Counted from the stretch's first letter, positions 1 through 7,602 are shown. The stretch: 64,000 nucleotides of DNA from Microbacterium lacticum (GCF_006716815.1 NZ_VFPS01000006.1:1-64000); one strand, 5' to 3'. The notes: generated by a model from the letters alone, not told the origin. Numbers and translations are program-made.

Positions 1-318
1 TCCGTGCCCGGTGGTGAGCACCAGGCGCGTGAACTCGTCATCGCCCTCGAGGTCGATGACGACGGCGGGCAGCTTCCGGCGCACCACGACGAAATCGGCG
101 GCGCCGGCCGAGCGCCACGTGCCCATCGCGACCGTGCCGCGGATGTGCGTGCCCGGGTTCGGCACCCCGCGCAGCCACGTCCACGCGTCGTCGGTGAGCT
201 GCACCTTGGTGATGTGCAACCGGTCGACGTGCACCGGGTCGCTGCGCCTCGCGAGCGCACGCTCGATCGGTGAGAGCACGACCTCCAGCCGCGTGGCATC
301 CAACAGCAGCGTCACCAT
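1..318 (-). CDS. Hypothetical PH-like protein (partial)
   Basis: The frame is open from an ATG at 318 to the window edge, giving 106 N-terminal residues starting MVTLLLDATRLEVVLSP. It resembles a small actinobacterial family of unknown function: a short beta-rich segment, an arginine/serine-rich stretch, then a GTHIRGTVAMGTWR-like motif and a run of hydrophobic strands ending in VVIDLEG. This recalls a bacterial PH-like fold, but the family match is from memory. The 3' end lies outside the window. It follows hemD on the same strand after 85 bp. Confidence 0.6.
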   Translation of the reverse strand, partial: MVTLLLDATRLEVVLSPIERALARRSDPVHVDRLHITKVQLTDDAWTWLRGVPNPGTHIRGTVAMGTWRSAGAADFVVVRRKLPAVVIDLEGDDEFTRLVLTTGHG

Positions 319-403
319 GCGTTTCAGTCTGCCAGCGTCCGTATGCCGCGAAGCTCACAGACCCGCAACGATCCGGCGCGCGAAGATCCGGCGCGAGACG
401 GCC

Positions 404-1207
404 TCAGACGGCGAACTCGTCCGTGGCGTGCGGCAGGGGGAACTTCTGCACCGCGGCGATGAGCCCGTCGACGGTCTGCTCGCGCGCGACGGCGTTGACG
501 CCGAGACCCGCCTTGCGGGCATCCTTCGCGGTGCGCGGCCCGATGGCGGCGATGATCGTGGATGCCGGGATGTCGGGGAACTGCAGGCGCACCTGCTCGG
601 CGACCGACCCGCTCGTGACGAGGATCGCGTTGATACGACCGCTTTCGACGTCGTGCGCGATGCGTTCGGTGACGGGCACTCCGACGGTGCGGTAGGCGAC
701 GACGCTGCGCACGTCGTGGCCGGCTTCGCTCAGCCGGCGGGTGAGCACGGGCTTAGCGATCTCGCTGCGGAGGGTCAGGATGCGCCGCGGCTCGGGTTCG
801 AGGGTGAGCAGCTGGTCGGCCATGCCGGCGGCGGAGTTGTCGTCGTCGGGCACGAGGTCGACGCGGTAGCCGACGGCCGACAGGGCGGCTGCGGTCGTCT
901 CGCCGACGGCGGCGACGCGGGTCGTCGCCGGGATCTCGGCGCGGTACGCGTAGAGCACGTCGACAGTGGTCGCGCTCGTGAGCGTGACCCAGTCGAATGC
1001 GCCCGCCGCGAGATCGGCCAGCGCCGCCTCGAGCGTGGCCTGATCGGTCGACGGAGCGAAGTTGATGAGCGGAGCGATCACTGGAACGGCGCCCTGCGCC
1101 CGCAGCGTCGCCGCCACCGAGTCACCCCACGGACCGCCCCGCGGCACGAGCACGCGCCAGCCCTTGAGGGGCTTCGCGGCCGTCGCGGCCTGCAGATCTG
1201 TGTTCAT
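404..1207 (-). CDS. hemD: Uroporphyrinogen-III synthase
   Basis: The 267-residue product fits the family in length. HemD closes and rearranges hydroxymethylbilane to uroporphyrinogen III in cytoplasmic heme synthesis. Supporting features are the N-terminal GWRVLVPRGGPWGDSVAATL, FDWVTLTSATTVDVL in the first lobe, RVAAVGETTAAAL, and the second-lobe segments AILVTSGSVAEQV and IIAAIGPRTAKDARKAGL, typical of the two-domain HemD fold. The frame stays open upstream to 1360, but the ATG at 1207 places MNTDLQ just before the conserved start. The porphyrinogen oxidase gene lies upstream on the same strand; hemB, hemC, hemE and hemQ are not in view. Confidence 0.88.
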   Translation of the reverse strand: MNTDLQAATAAKPLKGWRVLVPRGGPWGDSVAATLRAQGAVPVIAPLINFAPSTDQATLEAALADLAAGAFDWVTLTSATTVDVLYAYRAEIPATTRVAAVGETTAAALSAVGYRVDLVPDDDNSAAGMADQLLTLEPEPRRILTLRSEIAKPVLTRRLSEAGHDVRSVVAYRTVGVPVTERIAHDVESGRINAILVTSGSVAEQVRLQFPDIPASTIIAAIGPRTAKDARKAGLGVNAVAREQTVDGLIAAVQKFPLPHATDEFAV

Positions 1208-1396
1208 GCTCGACTCTCGTGGTGCTCCGTCGGGCGCACGGGATTCGCGCGTCCGGCCCTGCCGTAGCCGCGGGCCGTCTGCGGTGCAGGACGGCGCCGT
1301 GCTGATCGGGTCGGCGGGCCGGCAGCTGCGCGTCATCGCCACTGCCTGGTACACGAGCATACCCCCGGCCTGCCAGGGGTATCACGGCGGCGGCCG

Positions 1397-1669
1397 TCAC
1401 CGGGTGTACAGCCGCACGATCCCCCAGACGACGAGCCCCACCGCTGCGGCGAGCCCCACGGCGGCGGCCTTGGCGCCCGTCGGGTTCGTGCGGGCGAAGC
1501 TGCGCACCGCCGTCACCGCCTCGTCGGTCTTGCGGGCGACGCGCTTGGGCACGTTGATCTTCTCTTCGATCGCCGACAGCGCCGCCTTCAACTCCGCCCG
1601 CGCGCTCTCGACGGGATCGGTGATGCCGAGCGGCACGGCGGTGCGGGGCACGGGGGACTCAATACTCAT
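1397..1669 (-). CDS. DUF3618-like small membrane protein
   Basis: A 90-residue protein. An amphipathic helix (ARAELKAALSAIEEKINVPK) typical of DUF3618 is followed by a basic linker and one C-terminal membrane helix (AAAVGLAAAVGLVVWGIV) ending in a positive tail. The function is unknown. Its ATG lies inside the end of the upstream holin-like gene (11-nt overlap), so the two are probably translationally coupled. It is the last of a three-gene set with the YtxH-like and holin-like genes. Confidence 0.75.
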   Translation of the reverse strand: MSIESPVPRTAVPLGITDPVESARAELKAALSAIEEKINVPKRVARKTDEAVTAVRSFARTNPTGAKAAAVGLAAAVGLVVWGIVRLYTR

Positions 1670-2069
1670 CTGCCACGTCCTTCACGATGCGGGCGTCGAC
1701 GGTGATCGACTTGGCGGGGCTCTCGCTCTTGGAGAGCTTCTTGAACCGCTGCAGGCCGAGGAGGGCCGCGACGACGATGACGACCACGAAGACGCCGACG
1801 ACGATGAGGGATGCCACCCACGCCGGCATCCACGACGACAGCCCGATGATCGTGAAGGCGCCGAGCGCGGGGATCAGCCAGAACAGGAAGAAGAGCGCGA
1901 CGATGAACCACATGCCGCCCAGCCCCGCCTGCTTGCCGGCGAACTTCACCCACTTCTTCGCCGAGTCGATCTCGGCGACGATCAGGTTGCGAACGAGCTC
2001 GGGGACCTCTCCGATCAGCGTGAACAGGCTGTCGTCGGAGCGGTCACGGAATCCGCGGGGCGTGGTCAT
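1659..2069 (-). CDS. Phage holin family protein (actinobacterial Holin-X type)
   Basis: A 136-residue protein. The N-terminal half has an amphipathic segment (LFTLIGEVPELVRNLIVAEIDSAKKWVKFAGKQ). Two membrane helices follow (MWFIVALFFLFWLIPALGAF and WVASLIVVGVFVVVIVVAALLG), then a charged tail. This matches the chromosomal actinobacterial Holin-X family, usually a housekeeping envelope protein despite the name. Its ATG follows the YtxH-like stop by one base and its end overlaps the DUF3618-like gene, so the three form an operon. Confidence 0.78.
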   Translation of the reverse strand: MTTPRGFRDRSDDSLFTLIGEVPELVRNLIVAEIDSAKKWVKFAGKQAGLGGMWFIVALFFLFWLIPALGAFTIIGLSSWMPAWVASLIVVGVFVVVIVVAALLGLQRFKKLSKSESPAKSITVDARIVKDVADEY

Positions 2070-2070
2070 C

Positions 2071-2466
2071 TCAGCTGTCCGTCGCCTTCTTCGCTTCGCG
2101 CTTCGCGTCGGCGACGGCCTTGTCGGCCGTCTTCTTCACTTCGGCGGCGGTCGTCTCGGCGCCGCGGGCGACCTCGTCGGACGAGTCCTTCCCGGCCTTG
2201 ATGGCCGAGTCGAGCTTCTGCCCGGGTGTGCCCGTCTTCGAGGCGGCCTTGGTCACCTTGACGGCGCCGTCCCACAGCGCGCTCGGCAGGGCGAACGCGG
2301 CGGACTTGCCGAGCTCCTTCGCCTTGGCGACCTGCTTCTGCACGGGGTCGGTGTTCGAGACCTTCAGAAACCCCGTCTTGATCTGCTCGTAGCGTTCCCG
2401 GCCGGCGCGTGCGCCGAGAACGTACCCCGCGGCGAGCCCCGCGACGATCCCGATCTTGCCCTTCAT
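2071..2466 (-). CDS. YtxH-like membrane-anchored protein
   Basis: A 131-residue protein. A short N-terminal hydrophobic anchor (IGIVAGLAAGYVLGARAGRERYEQI) is typical of YtxH-like proteins, and the rest is a long Ala/Lys/Glu-rich helical tail likely to form a coiled coil. The ATG at 2466 is preferred over one four codons upstream because a GAGGGGCACC ribosome-binding site precedes it. A TAGTCT -10 box (2511-2506 on this strand) gives a leader of about 40 nt. First gene of the YtxH/holin/DUF3618 operon. Role unknown. Confidence 0.72.
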   Translation of the reverse strand: MKGKIGIVAGLAAGYVLGARAGRERYEQIKTGFLKVSNTDPVQKQVAKAKELGKSAAFALPSALWDGAVKVTKAASKTGTPGQKLDSAIKAGKDSSDEVARGAETTAAEVKKTADKAVADAKREAKKATDS

Positions 2467-2562
2467 GGTGCCCCTCACGGTCGAAAGCGATGGTGATGTC
2501 GTCTCAGACTAGCCCCGTATGCCGATTCCGGCATCCGCGGTTGCGCTCAGGTGGTGGCACTG

Positions 2563-4200
2563 CTAGCGCCCGGCGCTCTCGTCCCCCGCATCGGACGTCG
2601 GGGCGCCCTCGCCCGGCCACAGCACGGCGCTGCGGATGCGGTCGTTCTCCGCCAGCGCGTCGGCGACGATCGCGGCGACGCCGGAGCCGGCGACCCACGA
2701 ACCGACCACCGCGAGGCCCGGGTGGGCGGACGTCAGCCCGCGAACCGCGGTCACGTGTTCGGCGTGGCCGAGGCGGGATGCCGGAGGCTCGAGCACGACC
2801 GTTCGCCGGCCGGCGGCGTGCGGTTCGGGCAGGTCGACGCCGAGGAGGGCGGCGGCCCCGCCGCGGGCGAGGTCGATCGTCGCCTCATCCGAGCGGGCGG
2901 CGTCGGCGTCGAGCGTGACGCGCAGCACGTGCCGGCCGGGGCCGGCCGCAGCGGCGAGCGAGGGCCACTCGGCGGAGGGCAGAGTGACCGACAGCGCGGC
3001 GGACGCCACGTCGGGCGTTGTGTCAGCCCCCGCCGCGCCCGGGGCGGCACGGCCCGGCGCGACGACCGGATAGACGGCGCGTCCGCGCGGCGCGCCGTCG
3101 AGAGCCGGCGTGACGACCACCAGGTCGACGACGTCGCGCACGGGAGCCGCGGGCGCATCGGCGCCGACCGGGATGCCCGCACCGTCCAGCAGCGCCGCCG
3201 CGACCCGCGCGCCGGTCGCGATCACGACGACGTCCGCCTCGACGACGACCTCGCCCGTAGGGCTGGCCGCGCTCGGGACGGCGGCCGCGGCATCCGTCGC
3301 CTGATCCGGCGCCTGATCCCTCGCCTGATCCGGCGCCGGCGCGCGGACCGTCCACGTGCCGTCTGGCGCGGCGGCGAGGGAGGTCACGCGGTGATCGACG
3401 CGCAGGTCGGCGCCGAGGTCGAGCAGCCGCTCGGTGAGCGCGGTCGCGAGCCGGCCGAAGCCGCCGCGGAGCGTCGCACGGGTCGCGGGGGCCGTCGCCG
3501 AGCCGTCGCCGTCCCCGTCCGGCGCCAGCAGGTCGAACACGGCTCCGGCGAGCGAGCCGGTGCGGGTGAGCGCGGTGCTGAGGCCGGGCGCGGCGGCTTC
3601 GACGTCGACCTCGTCGGGATCGAGGCCGTAGAGGCCGCGCGTGACGGGGGCGACGAGGCGGTCGACGACGCGGTCGCCCATGCGCTGTCGCACGAGCCGG
3701 CCGAGGCTGCGCTCGTGCCCGACCGTGAGCGGCGGTCGCAGGCGATCGAGATAGGCGCGCCACGCTCCGCGCCAGCCGATCACCCGGCGCACGTCGTCGG
3801 CCCAGGCGTTCGATGGGATGCCGAGCACCGTCGCCTCGGGGAGCGGTGCGGCGTTCGAGGCGCGCCCGGCGACTGCCGGGCCGGCGATCCAGACGGGAAG
3901 CGGCGCGGCCTCGTCGACGTCGGCGCGCAGGCGCAGCTCGTCGATGACACCGGCGAGCGCGGGTGCCTGCGCGGGGAAGGCATCGGCGACGAGATCGACC
4001 GGGATGCCGTCGAGCAGCGCGGTCTCGAGAGACCCGCCGAGGCGTCCCGCGGCGTCGAGCACGGTGACCTGTGCGCCGATCTTCGCCCACTCGAGGGCCG
4101 AGACGAGCCCCGCCACGCCCCCGCCGACCACGACGACGCGGGTGCGCCGCGCGCGCAACAGGGCGTCGGCTCCCCGCGCGGGTTCGGTCGAATCGGCCAT
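2563..4200 (-). CDS. hemY: Protoporphyrinogen/coproporphyrinogen III oxidase
   Basis: A 545-residue FAD enzyme that oxidises the porphyrinogen ring late in heme synthesis. In Gram-positive bacteria this is normally the coproporphyrinogen oxidase CgoX. The Rossmann FAD motif VVVVGGGVAGLVSALEWAK is at about residues 22-40. The substrate-domain hallmarks RLVRQRMGDRVVDRLVAPVTRGLYGLDPDEVDVEAA and GGFGRLATALTERL follow, and the C-terminus ends with the FAD-closing segment LAVVGSWVAGSGVAAIVADALAENDRI. Low-complexity Ala/Asp/Gln insertions near residue 300 lengthen it. hemD lies downstream on the same strand. hemQ, often adjacent, is absent here. Confidence 0.87.
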   Translation of the reverse strand: MADSTEPARGADALLRARRTRVVVVGGGVAGLVSALEWAKIGAQVTVLDAAGRLGGSLETALLDGIPVDLVADAFPAQAPALAGVIDELRLRADVDEAAPLPVWIAGPAVAGRASNAAPLPEATVLGIPSNAWADDVRRVIGWRGAWRAYLDRLRPPLTVGHERSLGRLVRQRMGDRVVDRLVAPVTRGLYGLDPDEVDVEAAAPGLSTALTRTGSLAGAVFDLLAPDGDGDGSATAPATRATLRGGFGRLATALTERLLDLGADLRVDHRVTSLAAAPDGTWTVRAPAPDQARDQAPDQATDAAAAVPSAASPTGEVVVEADVVVIATGARVAAALLDGAGIPVGADAPAAPVRDVVDLVVVTPALDGAPRGRAVYPVVAPGRAAPGAAGADTTPDVASAALSVTLPSAEWPSLAAAAGPGRHVLRVTLDADAARSDEATIDLARGGAAALLGVDLPEPHAAGRRTVVLEPPASRLGHAEHVTAVRGLTSAHPGLAVVGSWVAGSGVAAIVADALAENDRIRSAVLWPGEGAPTSDAGDESAGR

Positions 4201-4238
4201 GCCTCCATCCTCGCAGGACGGCGCGGGCCGTCGCGTCC

Positions 4239-4244
4239 TAGAGT
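4239..4244 (+). promoter_or_regulatory. -10 box TAGAGT of a leaderless start
   Basis: The last T lies 7 nt before the GTG at 4251, the spacing expected when transcription starts on the first base of the start codon. It shows that a plus-strand gene once began here although only a stub remains. Confidence 0.55.
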
Positions 4245-4250
4245 TGTCGG

Positions 4251-4346
4251 GTGCGGCTGACCTACTTCGGCGGGCCGGCGCGGGAGGCCGGTGCCCTTCC
4301 CGTGCGCGGACGGCGCACGACGTCGTGGCCGAAGACCGACGCCTGA
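4251..4346 (+). pseudogene. Stub of a possible MBL-fold hydrolase
   Basis: A 31-codon frame starts at a GTG placed perfectly for the leaderless promoter at 4239. The first nine residues, VRLTYFGGP, resemble the start of metallo-beta-lactamase-fold proteins, but the sequence then turns into arginine-rich text and stops at 4346. No HxHxDH motif is present. I read it as the 5' remnant of a gene whose body was deleted. The family assignment rests on nine residues and is weak. Confidence 0.35.
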
Positions 4347-4376
4347 CCGCCGTCGGACCGCAGGAGCGTCGCGAGC

Positions 4377-4784
4377 TCAGCGCGCGGGCCGGACCAGGGC
4401 GGTGTCATCCGGCGCCGCGAAGCCGAACAGTCGATACAGGCCGTGCGCATCGCTGGTGAATAGCACCCAGCGGAAGCTCGATCCGGGGCCGTCGTCGACC
4501 ATGAGCTTCACCAGCCGCTTGCCGAGCCCGTGGCCGCGGTGAGCGTCGATCACGAAGACATCGGCAAGGTAGGCGAAGTTCACCCCGTCGGACACGGCCC
4601 GCGCGAAGCCGACCTGTTCGCCGGTGTCACGCCGGTAGGCCCCGGCGACGCGCCACGCGCCGGAGATCCGGGTCTCGACGTCGGCGCGACTGCGCTGACG
4701 TCCCCAGTAGGCCTCCGTCGAGAGCCACCCCCACACGACGTCGGGCTGGATGCGAGACGGGTCGTCGTCGAGGTCGTAGTCCAT
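4377..4784 (-). CDS. GNAT family N-acetyltransferase
   Basis: A 135-residue protein. The acetyl-CoA pyrophosphate-binding motif AHRGHGLGKRLVKL (about residues 81-94) follows the strand FAYLADVFVID. The C-terminus WVLFTSDAHGLYRLFGFAAPDDTALVRP is typical of the 'DNA-binding / GNAT' group in which an aromatic loop precedes GF. The frame is open to 4880, but the upstream part is arginine-rich with no similarity. The ATG at 4784 (MDYDLDDDPS) gives the family length. Substrate unknown. Confidence 0.78.
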   Translation of the reverse strand: MDYDLDDDPSRIQPDVVWGWLSTEAYWGRQRSRADVETRISGAWRVAGAYRRDTGEQVGFARAVSDGVNFAYLADVFVIDAHRGHGLGKRLVKLMVDDGPGSSFRWVLFTSDAHGLYRLFGFAAPDDTALVRPAR

Positions 4785-5049
4785 CCGCCAAGTCTCGCCC
4801 ACCGGCGACGGCGGCCTCCCGTGCCAATGCCGGTCGCGTGGACCGCGCCCACAGCGTGATGGCGCGACGAGACGACGCACTGCGAGATGGGGCCCCTACC
4901 CCAGCTGCACACCACCGACGACGTCGGCGCGGCGATCCGGAGCTGGCGTCAATCACCGACTGTGCCGGCGAGGGCGGAGATGACCGCTGCACGCACGCGC
5001 GGAAGATCGATGTCGAGAGTCGCCCACACGGGCCCGCCCACCTCCTAGC
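4785..5049. other. Decayed intergenic segment left of the IS element
   Basis: No convincing gene. A 53-codon plus-strand frame (4887-5048, starting MGPLPQLHTTDDVGAAIR) looks like the first residues of a HipB/Xre-type HTH protein, but it loses resemblance and stops in the IS target site. On the minus strand, a short frame reading VWATLDIDLPRVRAAVISAL looks like a real protein tail ending near 4949. Both suggest remnants of lost accessory genes. Confidence 0.3.
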
Positions 5050-6142
5050 TGTACTTCCTCGGGAGGTTGTGAACGGGTGAGGTAGGCGAAGACCTCCGGG
5101 CAGGATGTGGGTTACCACACTCGCATCCTGACCACGGAGGTCTTCGTGTCTCACGCTAACGCGCCTTTGACGCCGGAAGGGCGTCGTCGTCTTGCTGTCC
5201 TCGTCGTGGATCGGGGCTGGTCGTTGCGGCGGGCAGCGGAACGGTTCCAGTGCTCGCCCGCGACGGCGAAACGGTGGGTCGACCGGTATCGGGCCGGGCT
5301 GCCGTTGACGGACCGCAGCTCGAGGCCGCAGACCTCGCCGAACCGGCTCCCGCGGAAGACGGAGCGGAGGATCGTGTCGTTGCGGTTCACCCGCCGGTGG
5401 GGTCCGCACCGGATCGCGTATCACCTGGGCCTTGCCCGCTCGACGGTCGGCCGGGTGCTGGCCAGGTATGGGATGCCGAAGCTCGTGAACATCGATCAGG
5501 CCACCGGGCTGCCATTCCGCAAGCCGACGCCGAAGCGGTACGAGGTTGCAAGACCGGGCCAGCTGATCCACGTCGACATCAAGAAGCAGGGCCGGATCCC
5601 TGATGGCGGCGGCTGGCGCGCCTTCGGCCGCGGATCGGCGCAGGACCGTGCCGCGGGATCCGTCCGTGACAAGGCCGCACGGGCAGGAGCGGCCGGCTCC
5701 CGCGGCTACCGGTATCTGCACCACGCCGTCGACGACAACTCGAGAGTCGCGTACTCGGAGATCCTCGACGACGAACGCAAGGAGACCGCGGCAGGGTTCT
5801 GGACCCGCGCGAACGCGTTCTTCGCGAGCCTCGGAGTCACGGTCACCGCCGTGATGACAGACAACGGCGCGTGCTACCGGTCACACGCGTTCGCGGACGC
5901 GCTCGGCGACGGCGTGAAGCACAAGTGGACAAAGCCGTATCGGCCACAGACCAACGGAAAGGTCGATCGCTTCAACCGCACCCTCGCCGCCGAATGGGCC
6001 TACGCCAAGCCCTACGCCAGCGAAGCAGAGCGAGCCGCGGCCTACGAGACCTGGCTGCATCACTACAATCACCACAGACCCCACACCGGGATCGGCGGCC
6101 AGACCCCCTCAGCCCGCGTTCACAACCTCACGGGGAAGTACA
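5050..6142 (+). mobile_element. IS481-family insertion sequence, copy 1
   Basis: A 1093-bp element with terminal inverted repeats TGTACTTCC...GTTGTGAACG (5050-5075 against 6117-6142, 24 of 26 bases paired). It is flanked by the 6-bp direct repeat CCTAGC (5044-5049 and 6143-6148), which fits the NCTAGN target known for IS481. One transposase gene fills it. It interrupted the sequence just before the first HhH-GPD 5' fragment. Confidence 0.92.
5088..5145 (+). promoter_or_regulatory. RNA hairpin over the transposase ribosome-binding site, IS copy 1
   Basis: GAAGACCTCCG (5088-5098) pairs perfectly with CGGAGGTCTTC (5135-5145), which ends one base before the GTG start and contains the Shine-Dalgarno GGAGG. 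Inside, CAGGA (5101-5105) pairs with TCCTG (5126-5130) and TGTGG-GTTA-CCACA (5106-5119) forms the apical stem-loop. A transcript entering from outside would fold and hide the ribosome-binding site. The same layout with compensating base changes is in copy 2 at 29529-29584. Confidence 0.75.
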
Positions 6143-6147
6143 CCTAG
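5146..6147 (+). CDS. IS481-family transposase (catalytic Glu changed to Asp)
   Basis: A 333-residue transposase. N-terminal helix-turn-helix (GWSLRRAAERFQCSPATAKRWVDRYRAG), then RRWGPHRIAYHLGL and an rve/DDE integrase core. The first Asp is in IHVDIKKQGR and the second in VMTDNGACYRS. The residue 35 positions after the second Asp, where Glu is expected, is Asp (KVDRF, codon at 5965-5967), so activity is doubtful. The start is the GTG after CACGGAGGTCTTC rather than the ATG at 5107, which lies inside the leader hairpin. The stop TAG at 6145 lies outside the element, in the duplicated target site. Confidence 0.9.
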   Translation: MSHANAPLTPEGRRRLAVLVVDRGWSLRRAAERFQCSPATAKRWVDRYRAGLPLTDRSSRPQTSPNRLPRKTERRIVSLRFTRRWGPHRIAYHLGLARSTVGRVLARYGMPKLVNIDQATGLPFRKPTPKRYEVARPGQLIHVDIKKQGRIPDGGGWRAFGRGSAQDRAAGSVRDKAARAGAAGSRGYRYLHHAVDDNSRVAYSEILDDERKETAAGFWTRANAFFASLGVTVTAVMTDNGACYRSHAFADALGDGVKHKWTKPYRPQTNGKVDRFNRTLAAEWAYAKPYASEAERAAAYETWLHHYNHHRPHTGIGGQTPSARVHNLTGKYT

Positions 6148-6165
6148 CAGACCTGCCTCATTGCC

Positions 6166-6324
6166 GTGCACTTCACCGGCGACGCCGCTGCCGACGAACT
6201 GCTCAGGGACAACCCGCTCGCGCTTGCGTTCGGCATGCTGCTCGACCGCCACATCGCGATGCAACGTAGTGACCTCCGGCCATCCGTGATAGCCAAAGAA
6301 GATCCAGCGATTTCAACCGATTAG
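6166..6324 (+). pseudogene. 5' fragment A of an HhH-GPD DNA repair gene
   Basis: The frame VHFTGDAAADELLRDNPLALAFGMLLDRHIAM matches residues 4-35 of the complete HhH-GPD protein encoded at 10777-11346, and then diverges at 6262 into unrelated sequence ending at 6324. The true start codon is lost or changed (ATT GCC GTG). It is the most diverged of the three copies of this gene start in the island. ACGTAGTG (6264-6271) directly follows the homology, and the same octamer follows fragment B. Confidence 0.7.
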
Positions 6325-6537
6325 CATCAGGCCGAGAGGAAGCAAAACGTCGACTGAAGACACTCCGCCTGTCTCACGCACGTCCGCGCGACCAGAGGCG
6401 GACACCCGTACAACAGCGGAGGCCACGAAAAGTGGAGGGTTCGCCATGCGTACTCCCGAAGAGCATAGGCAACGACGAACCCTCTGACCGCGTGCCATCT
6501 AAGATGACAGAGGCGGGATAGAGGGAGACTAACACGG
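6325..6537. other. Non-coding stretch before the HEPN gene
   Basis: Base composition drops clearly in GC relative to the flanks, which points to horizontal origin. A perfect 9-bp inverted repeat GAGGGTTCG/CGAACCCTC (6435-6443 and 6476-6484, 32-nt loop) sits 54 nt upstream of the next gene and could be a terminator or operator. GGGAGACTAACACGG supplies a ribosome-binding site. No ORF resembles a protein. Confidence 0.45.
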
Positions 6538-7602
6538 ATGACTGTGCGACGGGTGGATTGGGTCTCTCCTGCGAGGTTCGCCCCATTCTTGACAGCGTGC
6601 GACGACGATGAGCAACTGGCGTGGGACTTGTACGAGTGGAACGCCCGGGTCGCGTCGGCGCTCTTTGAGTGCTTCCACCACACGGAAGTGTTGCTCCGAA
6701 ACTCGATGATGACTCGTCTCTCCACCATCCACCCGCTCGATTACCCCTGGCAGCAGGCACTCGAAAGCGTGGTGAAGGCAACGGAGCGGCGGATGGACGC
6801 AACCACGAAAGTGGCAACGCCTGATGCGATCATCTCTGAGCTGACCCTGGGTTTTTGGACCAACCTCCTGGAGCAACGCCCGGCCAATGAAGAACTCTGG
6901 CGGAAGCATCTCCGTCACGTCTTCCCTGGATCACCTGGCACCAGGGAAGCTGTCCACAAGGCAGTCACAGACATGCGCAACCTGCGAAACCGATGCGCAC
7001 ACCAGGATTCACTTCTCGATTTTGATCCCGGCATCGAACTCAAGAAGCTTCTCTCCCTTGTCGAGTGGATCGATCCCCATGCAAGAGAGTGGATCGAAGG
7101 CATCCAGAGCGTGTCGGCCATCGCCCTCGCACGTCCCGTCCCACCCGTGCGAGATGTCGTGGTCATCGCGGCAACCACGGAGACGATCGATATGTATGAG
7201 CGCGTCGCCGCCTATGTCTGCGGCAACGACCGCTCAATTGCACAGGTCACTCACGTCGGCTTCTATCTGAACAAGCAGATCGAGCCATACTTTCCGCGAG
7301 TCGAAGAACGAATCGTTCCAGCACGTTGGAATCTAGAGGAGGTGAAGCGCCTTTCGCTATCCGATGCGCCTGCCGATAGGGATCTCGCGAAGGTTATGGG
7401 GTACTGCCTCAAGAACGGATGGGAACCAGGTGCGCAAGTACAGGTCTTCCTCCTGTCGCCAAAGAAGGCCTCCTCAACAACGAAACGCCAGGGACCGATC
7501 ATTCATGAGAAGTCCGGCCGCGGCTCCGCCTTCGTGAAGAATCCGCGCTACTTCGCACATTCAGCCCTGGTCGCGGCAGACAACACCACCCATTTGAGTT
7601 GA
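6538..7602 (+). CDS. Abi-like HEPN protein with an extra C-terminal domain (putative phage defence)
   Basis: A 354-residue protein. Residues 1 to about 195 match the Abi-like HEPN architecture: all-helical, with RNLRNRCAHQD carrying the RNxxxH motif (R150, N151, H155) characteristic of HEPN ribonucleases and of AbiD/AbiF-type abortive-infection proteins. A Pro-rich linker (ARPVPPVRD) leads to an alpha/beta domain of about 145 residues (DVVVIAATTETIDMYERVAAY ... VGFYLNKQIEPYFPRVEERI) that I do not recognise and that might sense infection. Codon use is less GC-rich than in the neighbours. It lies between two HhH-GPD 5' fragments. Defence function is inferred from the motif only. Confidence 0.68.
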   Translation: MTVRRVDWVSPARFAPFLTACDDDEQLAWDLYEWNARVASALFECFHHTEVLLRNSMMTRLSTIHPLDYPWQQALESVVKATERRMDATTKVATPDAIISELTLGFWTNLLEQRPANEELWRKHLRHVFPGSPGTREAVHKAVTDMRNLRNRCAHQDSLLDFDPGIELKKLLSLVEWIDPHAREWIEGIQSVSAIALARPVPPVRDVVVIAATTETIDMYERVAAYVCGNDRSIAQVTHVGFYLNKQIEPYFPRVEERIVPARWNLEEVKRLSLSDAPADRDLAKVMGYCLKNGWEPGAQVQVFLLSPKKASSTTKRQGPIIHEKSGRGSAFVKNPRYFAHSALVAADNTTHLS

